From positions 16,748-80,747 of the forward strand of contig JAIOPC010000005.1 in NCBI GenBank assembly GCA_021414085.1: a stretch of DNA of 64,000 nucleotides. Reading direction: 5' to 3'. A program made the translations under genes and the position numbers. The DNA is from Actinomycetes bacterium (GTDB taxonomy: Bacteria > Actinomycetota > Acidimicrobiia > Acidimicrobiales > Ilumatobacteraceae). Shown one piece after another: positions 1-8,005 of the stretch. Numbering within the stretch: the first letter of the stretch is position 1; each line of letters starts with the position of its first letter. The notes beneath the pieces are model-generated. The model saw only the letters and a list, made by a program, of their open reading frames with translations, ran no database searches and was not told where the DNA came from.

Positions 1-411
1 TGGTACGAGAACACCTTCCTTCCCAAGATTGGGCCGATCGCTCTCTACGGCCTGCTGTACACCATCGTCATCTTGTTCGCCCTCCAGGGCGATCAGATCA
101 CCAATCGACCACTCGACGTCGCCCGCATCGCTCTCCCGTTGCTCGCCTACTTCGCGATCATGTGGTTCGGCAGCTTCTTCACGGGCATCCGCATGCGAAT
201 CCCCTACGACCGCAACGCCTCGATCGCGTTCACCGCTGCCGGCAACAACTTCGAGCTCGCCATCGCCGTCGCCATCGGCGTGTTCGGCGTGTCCTCCGGA
301 CAAGCCCTCGCTGGTGTGGTTGGGCCACTGATCGAGGTTCCCGTACTCGTCGGACTCGTGTACGTGTCGCTTTGGGCGCAGCGGCGGTTCTATCCGCTGC
401 CCACCCCGTAA
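1..411 (+). CDS. acr3: ACR3-family arsenite efflux permease, C-terminal part
   Basis: The 5' end lies outside the window; 136 codons remain, reading in frame from base 1 to a TAA at 409-411. Membrane segments rich in Leu/Val/Ile surround a conserved block, TAAGNNFELAIAVAIGVFG, followed by GQALAGVVGPLIEVPVLVG. This is the family signature of ACR3 (BART superfamily) transporters, which export As(III) across the cytoplasmic membrane. The arsenic genes arsI and arsR lie 15 kb away, so the resistance genes are split by the MoxR/vWA operon unless more ars genes precede base 1. The family call is secure; the symbol reflects family only. Confidence 0.9.
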   Translation, partial: WYENTFLPKIGPIALYGLLYTIVILFALQGDQITNRPLDVARIALPLLAYFAIMWFGSFFTGIRMRIPYDRNASIAFTAAGNNFELAIAVAIGVFGVSSGQALAGVVGPLIEVPVLVGLVYVSLWAQRRFYPLPTP

Positions 412-524
412 CGAGTTCAGGCGCCGCGCTCGCACGGCTGGCGCACCCTGCGAGACTCTTGGAACCAGGCCGGGGTTTCGGGCGTCTGAACAATTGCCTG
501 CCGGGCCCGGCATAGGTGAAGAGC
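412..524 (+). promoter_or_regulatory. Intergenic leader of the MoxR/vWA operon
   Basis: This 113-bp gap between the permease stop and the next start contains a perfect 12-bp palindrome, GCCGGGCCCGGC (500-511), next to an AGGTGA ribosome-binding site (514-519) placed 5 nt before ATG 525. I see no convincing -35/-10 pair. The palindrome could act as a hairpin in the leader or as the end of the upstream transcript. Confidence 0.35.
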
Positions 525-2624
525 ATGTGGAGCCAACCGTTGACCGACTTCCCCCAATCGATCGTGCGCCGCACGTCATTGCTGCCGCTCGTCGCCATTG
601 CCTTAGCAGTCGCTGGAACCAACATCGCGTCATCGCCCGCGCGTGCTGCGGGCGAAACCACGCTGACCGTCACGGCCGGAATCGGCGACGGTTGGCACGA
701 TCCGGGCGATCATGTCGTCGTCACCGCGACCGTCACAACCGATGAGCTCGTCGACGGCCACATTGATGTCGTGTCGTCATCGGGTGCCGTCGTCACGCGC
801 GAGATTCAGGTGGCCGGCGGAACGACCAAGGCGTTCTCGCTCGTAGCACCGACCGGTTTCGACTTAGCACCGATCACCGTCAACCTTTATCGCGGCAACG
901 AATTGGTGTCCAAGAAGTCACTCACCCTGCGGCTTGCCGACGCGGTTGAGTTGGTCGGTGTGCTTCCGGCACTCGTTGCTCGCGCCGGCGACTTGCCCGA
1001 CCAGGTGAAAGTCGCCACCGGCGGCAGTGCGGTGCTGACCGAACTGTCGGTCGAACAAATGTCGCTCGGCTCGGCTGCCTTGGAAGCATTCGACTCGATC
1101 GCAGCAACCGCTGCAGATGTCCGCTCTCTGCAACCCGCACAACTCGCGGCGCTGCTCGGATGGTTGAACCGTGGCGGGCGATTGCTGCTTGACGATGCCG
1201 GCGACCTCTCGGCCTTGCCCGAAGAATGGCGACCTGGCAACGCTGGCTACGCACTCGCCGGGCGCGGCGAGGTACGGCTGATCGACGGCAAAGGCAGTAA
1301 CAACCAATGGGCCGCGGTGATCGAACCGAGCGGCTCGTCCACCAACGACAACGCCAACTTCTTCGGCTCGAACGAAAACGTTGGGCTCACCCAGCAAGAC
1401 CTAGCGCTGCGTGCTGGCGTGAAGCAACCATCACTCGTTCCATTGCTCGTGCCGTTGGTCGCATACACGGTCATTGTCTCCGTCGTCCTCTACTTCGTGT
1501 TGCGCGCCACGCGCCGCATGACGCTTGCCTGGGTCGCTATTCCCGCGCTCGCGTCGGTTACAGCGCTGGGTGTCTTCGTGTACGGACAGCAGTGGCGCGC
1601 CGTGGGCAAGCCCGCGGCGGCGACATTCATCGAGTCGTACCCCGGCGGTGCCGATGCGTACTCGAGCGTGCTCACCTTCAGTCGCGACGGCGGCACCAGC
1701 ACCATCCACCTCCCCGCCGGATGGCAAAGCGACAGCGAGGTGACGCAGTACTTCTTTGGCCCAAGTGGCATTTCTCCGCGGTTGACATCATCAGCGACCG
1801 ACACTGAAGTGCAGGTGCGCCTCGAACCCGGGCAGGTCACGACCGCCAACGTGCTCGGACCCACTTCCGAGGCCGGCCTGTTGGCAACGGCCTCCGTGCG
1901 CGACGACGAAGTCGTAGGAACCGTGACGAACCACGGCACGATCACGCTGTATCAAGTCGCGGTGTTCGGGCCCGGTGGCGTTGACGACATCGGAACGCTC
2001 GCGCCCGGGGCAAGTGCCGACTTTGCGATCGACGCTGATCCGTTACCAGCCGGCTTCACACGCGTCGATCGAGTGTGGAAGGGCACCGCAAACCCGAACG
2101 CCACCGACGACGAAATCGCCGAGCTTGGAATCTGGACCAATGCTGGCTTTGGGCGCTCGATGTATCCGTCGGCACTGGTTCGCGCCGCGGGCTGGACGAC
2201 CGAACTGGGCAACGGGCTCGACGTCACCGGTGGCTTCACCAGCACCACCGTGGTGACCAGCCTCGCCCCGATCCGCCCGACCAGTGGCCCCATCCCCGCC
2301 GCAACTATCCGGGCGACGCTCGCGCGCACACCATTCGGGATGTTTGGCAACGGCCTCGGCGACACGATCTACCGATACGTACTGCCCCCCGACGCACCGC
2401 TCGGGCAGGGCATCGTCTTTGAGATTCCCGCCGGTCTCACGGCCGTGGACCTTTGGAACGGCAGCGGCTGGGTGAATCAGGATGGCGATCGACGTGGACG
2501 CGTCGTAGTGGAGCCTGCGATGCGGGCCGACGGCGTGATTCTCGTCCGCTTCAACAGCGCGGACGGTTTCTTCGGTGACCAGATTCCCGAGGTTCGCGGC
2601 ATCGAGCCTGGAGAGTTCGCATGA
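525..2624 (+). CDS. Exported, membrane-anchored protein of the MoxR/vWA operon
   Basis: This 699-aa protein has a hydrophobic N-terminal segment (about residues 15-40, signal-peptide or anchor like), a large beta-rich extracytoplasmic part, two adjacent transmembrane segments at about 304-327 and 335-354, and a second long extracytoplasmic region. No catalytic motif was recognised. ATG 525 is preferred because AGGTGA sits 5 nt upstream; GTG 516 in the same frame has no ribosome-binding site. Its stop overlaps the ABC ATPase start by 4 bp. Neighbours suggest it is the surface component of an ABC/MoxR assembly system, which is inference. I know no specific family name for it. Confidence 0.8.
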   Translation: MWSQPLTDFPQSIVRRTSLLPLVAIALAVAGTNIASSPARAAGETTLTVTAGIGDGWHDPGDHVVVTATVTTDELVDGHIDVVSSSGAVVTREIQVAGGTTKAFSLVAPTGFDLAPITVNLYRGNELVSKKSLTLRLADAVELVGVLPALVARAGDLPDQVKVATGGSAVLTELSVEQMSLGSAALEAFDSIAATAADVRSLQPAQLAALLGWLNRGGRLLLDDAGDLSALPEEWRPGNAGYALAGRGEVRLIDGKGSNNQWAAVIEPSGSSTNDNANFFGSNENVGLTQQDLALRAGVKQPSLVPLLVPLVAYTVIVSVVLYFVLRATRRMTLAWVAIPALASVTALGVFVYGQQWRAVGKPAAATFIESYPGGADAYSSVLTFSRDGGTSTIHLPAGWQSDSEVTQYFFGPSGISPRLTSSATDTEVQVRLEPGQVTTANVLGPTSEAGLLATASVRDDEVVGTVTNHGTITLYQVAVFGPGGVDDIGTLAPGASADFAIDADPLPAGFTRVDRVWKGTANPNATDDEIAELGIWTNAGFGRSMYPSALVRAAGWTTELGNGLDVTGGFTSTTVVTSLAPIRPTSGPIPAATIRATLARTPFGMFGNGLGDTIYRYVLPPDAPLGQGIVFEIPAGLTAVDLWNGSGWVNQDGDRRGRVVVEPAMRADGVILVRFNSADGFFGDQIPEVRGIEPGEFA

Positions 2625-3574
2625 CGAGCACCACCGACACCACGACGATTGAGATCCTGCCGACTGAACCGACAGACACGACAGAGACCACCGCCGCGGA
2701 TGCGTCCGTTGCGGTACGCGCGACGCAACTGAGCAAGCGCTACGGCAATCTACTGGCGGTCAATGGTCTCGACCTCACGGTGCCGCGCGGTTCGATCTTT
2801 GGTTTGATCGGCCCCAACGGCGCTGGCAAAAGCACGACCTTCGCCATGATGTCGAGCTTGCTACTGCCGACCAGCGGGCGCATCGTGGTGATGGGCGCCG
2901 ACCCTTCACGCAAACCGCGCACGGTTCGGCGGCGGATGGGTTACATGCCCGACAACCTCGGCGTCTACGACAACTTGCGCGTCGATGAATACCTCGAGTT
3001 CTTTGCAGCTTCGTATGGCATCGCCCGGACCGAATGGACCGATCTCGTTGACGGCCTGCTGGAACTCGTCGACTTGTCGGTAAAGCGCACGGCGATGGTC
3101 AACTCGCTCTCGCGGGGCATGAAGCAACGCCTCAGCCTCGCTCGCGCACTGGTTCACGATCCGGAACTGTTGGTACTCGACGAGCCCGCCAGCGGACTCG
3201 ACCCGCGCGCTCGCGTCGAGCTGCGCGAGTTGTTGAAGACGCTGAACGGCATGGGTAAGACGATCATCATCTCGTCGCACATTCTTTCGGAGTTGGAAGA
3301 AATGTGTACCGATGTCGCAATCATGGAGGCGGGCAAACTGCTCGCCGCCGGTCCGCCGCGTCAGATCCTCGAACGGCTCGGCGGCGCACGCAACGTACGC
3401 GTTCGTTTCGCCAACGGAGCGAGCGAGGCGTTCAGCGTTGCCGACGACGCCGAGCAGTCGGCGCTGTTGCGTCGCCTGGTCGTCGAGGAGGGCCGCGACG
3501 TTGTCGAATTCGTCGAGGAGTCGGGCGGGCTCGAGCAACTGTTCATGTCGCTCACCGAAGGAATCGTCCAATGA
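2621..3574 (+). CDS. ABC transporter ATPase subunit (CcmA/NatA type)
   Basis: The 317-aa nucleotide-binding subunit has Walker A GPNGAGKST at residues 64-72, a degenerate signature LSRGMKQR (about 162-169), Walker B LLVLDEP and the D-loop SGLDP. About 35 residues of Thr/Glu-rich sequence precede the NBD. The signature has R instead of the usual G after LS, common in the NatA/GldA-like export subfamily. It overlaps both neighbours by ATGA and pairs with the permease that follows, forming an export-type ABC system. The substrate is unknown. Similar ATPase-permease pairs are known next to moxR/DUF58/vWA genes in several phyla. Confidence 0.93.
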   Translation: MTSTTDTTTIEILPTEPTDTTETTAADASVAVRATQLSKRYGNLLAVNGLDLTVPRGSIFGLIGPNGAGKSTTFAMMSSLLLPTSGRIVVMGADPSRKPRTVRRRMGYMPDNLGVYDNLRVDEYLEFFAASYGIARTEWTDLVDGLLELVDLSVKRTAMVNSLSRGMKQRLSLARALVHDPELLVLDEPASGLDPRARVELRELLKTLNGMGKTIIISSHILSELEEMCTDVAIMEAGKLLAAGPPRQILERLGGARNVRVRFANGASEAFSVADDAEQSALLRRLVVEEGRDVVEFVEESGGLEQLFMSLTEGIVQ

Positions 3575-4527
3575 TGATGAACCCAGTCCTCAGTCGCGAA
3601 TTGCGCGAGCGCATGCGTACCGGCCGCGCGTTCGTCGTGGTCGGCATCTTTCTGTCGCTGCTCACGCTGACCGCGTACCTCGTCTACCAGGGCTCCACCA
3701 CTACGGGCGACATCTCCGCCGACCTGGCGCGCCAAACGCGCCTCGGCCGCGACCTGTACGAGTGGGTGCTGTTCGTGATGCTCGCGCTCGTGCTGTTCTT
3801 CGTGCCCGCGCTGACTGCCGGCGCGATTGCCGGCGAACGCGAGCGGCAAACGCTGCTGCCATTGCAAGTGACGTTGCTGCGCCCGCGCAGCATTCTGGTT
3901 GGCAAGGTGCTTGCTGGCAGCAGTTTCATGTTGTTGCTGCTGTTCGCCTCGCTGCCGGTGATGATGGTGGCGTACCTGCTCGGCGGCATTCGCCCGCTCG
4001 ATGGGCTCAAGGGCGTCGGCATCATCTGCGTGATCGCCATCTTGCTCACGCTGATGGTCACTGCCCTCAGCGCGCTCACTCGCCGCGTGCAGACCGCAAC
4101 GCTGTTGGCGTACGGATTTACTGCGCTGCTGGTGCTGCTCGGACCATTGCTCTATCTCACGATGAGTGTTGCCGATGGCAGCGAAGGCAACGACGTCGAG
4201 AACCCTCCGGCGCTGCTACTGGCGTTGAACCCGATCACCATCGTCGCGGATGCTGCGGCAGGCGACAACACGTCGAACAGTGGCTTCTCATCCAACAACC
4301 CGTTGGAATGGGCGCGCTCCGGAGTCATTAAGGCGAAGTCACTCAACGACGACTCGTGGTTTGCATGGTTCCCCGACGACAACTTCCGCGCGCAGTTCCG
4401 GGTCGAAGGAAAAGACGACGGCTTCCCCGCGTGGGCACTGGGTGTTGTCGGTCTTGCCGATCTCGCCGCACTCCTTTCTTTCCTTGCAGTCCGCCGACTG
4501 CGTACCCCTGCGGAGACTGAACGATGA
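3571..4527 (+). CDS. ABC transporter permease (ABC-2 type)
   Basis: The 318-aa integral membrane protein begins MMMNPVLSRELRERMRTGR, the typical cytoplasmic N-terminus of ABC-2 permeases, followed by a first membrane segment. The block FFVPALTAGAIAGERERQTL is the conserved ABC-2 coupling region. Further helices follow, with a loop of about 90 residues before the last one. ATG 3571 is chosen because it overlaps the ATPase stop (ATGA), although the frame is open well upstream. It should form the channel partner of the preceding ATPase; cargo is unknown. Confidence 0.9.
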   Translation: MMMNPVLSRELRERMRTGRAFVVVGIFLSLLTLTAYLVYQGSTTTGDISADLARQTRLGRDLYEWVLFVMLALVLFFVPALTAGAIAGERERQTLLPLQVTLLRPRSILVGKVLAGSSFMLLLLFASLPVMMVAYLLGGIRPLDGLKGVGIICVIAILLTLMVTALSALTRRVQTATLLAYGFTALLVLLGPLLYLTMSVADGSEGNDVENPPALLLALNPITIVADAAAGDNTSNSGFSSNNPLEWARSGVIKAKSLNDDSWFAWFPDDNFRAQFRVEGKDDGFPAWALGVVGLADLAALLSFLAVRRLRTPAETER

Positions 4528-6116
4528 ACCGAACTGTCAATCCTCTCCTGAACGCGATTCGTCGGCGACTGCGTTTGGCGTGGGCGGTTGCCACGTTGCA
4601 GGTTGTCGCGCCGCTCGTTGCGCTGGCAGCCCTGGCGATGGTCGTCGCCGGCCGCATGTTCGACCTTCCGGCAAGCGACGTGGCTGCGTTGTGGATGGTC
4701 GCCGGAGTTGTTGTGTTGGTCGCTGGCTACGCGGTGCTCTGCAAGGTCCCCGAAATGGTCGTGGCGCGTGCCGCTGATCGCGGCCTCGCGACGCGCGACG
4801 CCTTCGCCACGTCGTTGGAACTTGCGGACCAATCCGATGACGACTTTGCGCAGCGTGTGCAAGTGCGCGCTCAGGAACTGGCCGCCGTGTCGACACCAAA
4901 GGATGCCGTGCCGTTGCGCTGGCGTCGGCGGCCCACCGCGGTCGCGATGCTGGTCGCGCCCGCGGCGATCGTGCTGGCGCTGATTGCCAACCCGCAAGAT
5001 GCGTTGCGCGAGGATCGCGCACGCGATGCCGCCGCCATCGAAGCGACCGCCGACGTGCTGCGCAGCGAAGCCGAGCGAATCGCTCAGCAGCCCGAAGGAG
5101 CCGACGCCGCCGCGCGCCTCGAGCAGCTGGCCGCCGATCTCGAGAAGACCGACTCGCTCGACAAGGCGCAAGAACTACTCGACGAAGCTGCCGCCGAGTT
5201 GCGTGAGCAAGTAGGCGACGATCTCTTGGCCAAGAAGGCCGCGACGGAAGGACTGCAACGCAGCCTCGAGAACTCGCCGCTACCTGGAACGAGTACTCAG
5301 GAGGCGGCCGAGCAAACAGTGCAGCAGCAACTCGATGCGTTGGCCGACGAGTTGCCGAGCATGACCGATGCCGAGCGTGCAGCAGCTGCCGAGCGGTTGG
5401 ACGATTTGGCAGCGACCCAGGAAGCGGGCGACCCGGCGACGGCCGAGGCGCTGCGCCAAGCCGCGCAAGCGTTACGCGAGGGCGACGTGGCGGGCGCGCA
5501 GGCGCGCCTCGGCGAAGCGGGCCAGGCCAACGCCGAGGCGTCAAGCCAAGCCGCGCAACAAACCGCGGCGAGCGACGCCGCACAATCAGCAGCGAACGCT
5601 GGCAAGCAACTGTCCAACTCAGGCACCGGCCAATCTGCGGGGCAGGGTCAGGGTCAGGGTCAGGGTCAGGGTCAAGGTCAAGGACAAGGACAAGGACAAG
5701 GCTCCGGTACGGGTTCGGGTTCGGGGCAACAGGGCTCCGGCGGCGCGGGCGGCAATCCCTCGGGCAGCGTCGGCGGTGGCAGTGGCTCGCCTGGCAACGG
5801 TGGCCAAGGTGGCCAGGGAACCGGCGCCGGACACACCAACGGCAGCGGCGGCCCCGACCTCGACACGATCTACGACCCGGCGCACGGCACCGGCGGCGAA
5901 ACCGGATCGGTGGGCGGCGGTACCGGAACCGGCGAGGGTGGCACGGTCGGCACGACGAACGGACAGACCAACAGCGGGTCGTCGCAGGTGCCGGTCAGCG
6001 ATGTGCTCGACGCGTACTCACGCCAGGCGACTGACGCGATGAACAACCCATCGGTGCCGCCCGCTATACGAGCATTGGTGCTTGCGTACTTCAACCAACT
6101 GCAGGGAGCGAAGTAA
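4524..6116 (+). CDS. DUF4175-like membrane protein with Gly/Gln-rich tail
   Basis: This 530-aa protein has two N-terminal membrane helices (about 19-46 and 53-76) and a third hydrophobic stretch (about 136-156). An Ala/Glu/Gln-rich region predicted to be helical or coiled coil follows (about 165-365), then ten consecutive Gly-Gln pairs (residues 373-392) and a long Gly/Ser/Thr-rich linker. The conserved end, PVSDVLDAYSRQATDAM..PPAIRALVLAYFNQLQG, resembles the tail of DUF4175-type proteins found beside MoxR/DUF58/vWA genes. ATGA overlaps the preceding stop. The role is probably structural or scaffolding at the membrane; this is inferred. Confidence 0.75.
   Translation: MNRTVNPLLNAIRRRLRLAWAVATLQVVAPLVALAALAMVVAGRMFDLPASDVAALWMVAGVVVLVAGYAVLCKVPEMVVARAADRGLATRDAFATSLELADQSDDDFAQRVQVRAQELAAVSTPKDAVPLRWRRRPTAVAMLVAPAAIVLALIANPQDALREDRARDAAAIEATADVLRSEAERIAQQPEGADAAARLEQLAADLEKTDSLDKAQELLDEAAAELREQVGDDLLAKKAATEGLQRSLENSPLPGTSTQEAAEQTVQQQLDALADELPSMTDAERAAAAERLDDLAATQEAGDPATAEALRQAAQALREGDVAGAQARLGEAGQANAEASSQAAQQTAASDAAQSAANAGKQLSNSGTGQSAGQGQGQGQGQGQGQGQGQGQGSGTGSGSGQQGSGGAGGNPSGSVGGGSGSPGNGGQGGQGTGAGHTNGSGGPDLDTIYDPAHGTGGETGSVGGGTGTGEGGTVGTTNGQTNSGSSQVPVSDVLDAYSRQATDAMNNPSVPPAIRALVLAYFNQLQGAK
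5640..5702 (+). repeat. In-frame GQ hexanucleotide repeat
   Basis: Ten tandem hexamers encode Gly-Gln pairs. The first five use CAG and the last five CAA, and the Gly codon shifts from GGT to GGA along the array. The codon drift indicates the array is old enough to have diversified, but the CAGGGT core could still slip and vary in length between strains. It lies in the flexible linker of the DUF4175-like protein, where length changes in steps of two residues would be tolerated. Confidence 0.9.
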
Positions 6117-7132
6117 TGGCTCAACAACTTCCAACAATCTCGCCCGAGCGCTACGCCGAACTCGCCGAACAGATTGAGCGCGAGGTCGGCAAGGTCATCG
6201 TCGGCCAAGACCAGCTCGTGCGCACGATCGTCACCTGTCTGCTTGCCGAAGGGCACGCGCTGCTCGAGGGTGTGCCCGGACTCGGAAAGACGATGCTGCT
6301 GAAGGCGCTCTCGCAAGCGGTCGATCTGCCATTCAGTCGTGTGCAATTCACGCCCGACCTAATGCCAGCAGACATCGTCGGCACACAGGTGCTCGAAGAA
6401 GACGACCGCGGCCACAAGACATTCCAGTTCCGCGAAGGGCCGGTGTTCGCCAGCTTTGTGCTCGCGGACGAAGTCAACCGCGCGACACCCAAGACGCAAT
6501 CAGCGTTGCTCGAAGCAATGCAGGAACGCAGCGTGACCACAGGCGGTATCACTCGCCCGCTGCCGCGCCCGTTTCTTGTGATGGCGACGCAGAACCCATT
6601 GGAGATGGAAGGCACATACCCGCTGCCGGAAGCGCAGCTCGACCGCTTCCTGTTGAAGGCGCAGGTTCCATTCCCGAGCGCGGAAGACTTGGTAACGGTG
6701 CTCGAACGCACCACCGGCACCCAGTCGGTGACGTTGCACTCGGTCGCCGATGCTCCGACGTTGCTGGCGATGATCGAACTCACCCGGCAGGTTCCGATTG
6801 CGAGCCACGTACTGCGGCACGCCGTCGACCTCGTCGTGGCAACACATCCCGACGCCGCCACGGCGCCCGACCTTGTTCGTCGCTATGTGCGCTTCGGCGC
6901 GTCACCGCGCGGCGCGCAAGCGATGGTTTTGGCCGGCAAGGTGACGGCACTGCTTGACGGGCGGCCCAATGTGTCGATCGCCGACATTCGCGAAGTCGCC
7001 GTCGCCGCGCTGCGCCACCGCATGGTCGTCGGCTACGAGGCGACCGCCGACAACGTTGACGCTGCACAACTCGTCGATGCATTGCTGGCCGCCGTTGAGG
7101 CACCGACAGCGGGGATGCGCGGCGCCCCGTGA
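6116..7132 (+). CDS. MoxR-family AAA+ ATPase
   Basis: The 338-aa AAA+ protein has Walker A GVPGLGKT (about residues 53-60), Walker B with FVLADEVNR, sensor-1 ATQNP and the MoxR block EMEGTYPLPEAQLDRFL. MoxR ATPases act as chaperone-like partners of vWA proteins, helping them mature or load metal. The start overlaps the previous stop by one base (TAATG), and the stop overlaps the DUF58 gene by 4 bp. The gene order moxR-DUF58-vWA is the classic arrangement of this system, so the assignment is firm although the client process is unknown. Confidence 0.96.
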   Translation: MAQQLPTISPERYAELAEQIEREVGKVIVGQDQLVRTIVTCLLAEGHALLEGVPGLGKTMLLKALSQAVDLPFSRVQFTPDLMPADIVGTQVLEEDDRGHKTFQFREGPVFASFVLADEVNRATPKTQSALLEAMQERSVTTGGITRPLPRPFLVMATQNPLEMEGTYPLPEAQLDRFLLKAQVPFPSAEDLVTVLERTTGTQSVTLHSVADAPTLLAMIELTRQVPIASHVLRHAVDLVVATHPDAATAPDLVRRYVRFGASPRGAQAMVLAGKVTALLDGRPNVSIADIREVAVAALRHRMVVGYEATADNVDAAQLVDALLAAVEAPTAGMRGAP

Positions 7133-7992
7133 GCGAACTGCTCGATCCGCAATTGCTGACGCAACTCGAGCGCTTGCAGATGCGCACGCGTCGTCGGCTG
7201 GCGGGTCGCTTCGCCGGCGAGCACCGCAGCACGCGTTTCGGTAATTCACTCGACTTCGCCGACCAGCGCGAGTATTTCCCCGGCGACGACTACCGCCGCA
7301 TCGACTATGCGCTGTACGCCCGCACTGGCCAATTGTTCGTCAAATTGTTCGAAGCCGAGGACGACCTCAGCGTGCGGATCCTTCTCGACGTCTCGGCATC
7401 CATGGGCCACGAAGGCAAGCTCGATCAAGCCAAGCGCCTCGCTGCCGCGGTCGGGTTCCTCGCGCTCACCCGCCGCGATGTGGTCACGTTGCATCTGGAG
7501 CCGGCGGTGCGCCCACCACAGCGCTTCACCGGTCGTCACGCGGTGACCGCGTTGTTCCGCGTCTTGGAGTCACTGCAACCCGCGGGAGAAACCGATTTGC
7601 GCTCTGCCGCCGGAGATCTCTTGGCGCGCCCCGGACCTGCGGGAGTGACGGTCGTGATCAGCGATCTGCTCACCCCGTCATGGGAGCCAGCTATCGACCG
7701 GTTGCCGGCGCGTGGTGGCGAGGTCACCGTCCTGCACGTGCTCGCGAAAGAGGAGATTTCGCCGACCATCATCGGCGACCTCGACGTGATCGATGCCGAG
7801 TCCGGCGAGCGAGTTCCCGTCAGCCTCAGCCACGACAGCATCAAGAGCTACCGCGAAGTAGTCGATCGGTGGTTGGTTGAGGCCGCGGCGCGTTGTCGTC
7901 GGCGTGGCGCCAACTATCAGCAGGTGCTCGCCGACGATCCGATCGCGGACGTCGTGTTGAAGGGCTGGCGCGTCCAAGGAGTCGTTCGGTGA
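7129..7992 (+). CDS. DUF58 domain protein
   Basis: This 287-aa protein starts at GTG 7129, overlapping the moxR stop. It contains the DUF58 core SLDFADQREYFPGDDYRRIDY followed by a vWA-like half with ILLDVSASMG, a DxSxS metal-ion-dependent adhesion motif, and VVISDL later on. DUF58 proteins are usual partners of MoxR ATPases. A 13-bp gap with GGAG separates it from the giant vWA gene. It lacks the N-terminal membrane helices found in many DUF58 proteins, so it is probably cytoplasmic. Confidence 0.93.
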   Translation: MSELLDPQLLTQLERLQMRTRRRLAGRFAGEHRSTRFGNSLDFADQREYFPGDDYRRIDYALYARTGQLFVKLFEAEDDLSVRILLDVSASMGHEGKLDQAKRLAAAVGFLALTRRDVVTLHLEPAVRPPQRFTGRHAVTALFRVLESLQPAGETDLRSAAGDLLARPGPAGVTVVISDLLTPSWEPAIDRLPARGGEVTVLHVLAKEEISPTIIGDLDVIDAESGERVPVSLSHDSIKSYREVVDRWLVEAAARCRRRGANYQQVLADDPIADVVLKGWRVQGVVR

Positions 7993-8005
7993 TCGGAGCC
8001 CGTAA

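Noticed and set aside
3304..3570. Upstream extension of the ABC permease frame
   Set aside because: It would overlap the ATPase gene by 270 bp; ATG 3571 has the normal ATGA overlap and a family-typical N-terminus.
5640..5702. Possible CRISPR-like array
   Set aside because: The units are 6-bp coding repeats in one reading frame with no spacers.
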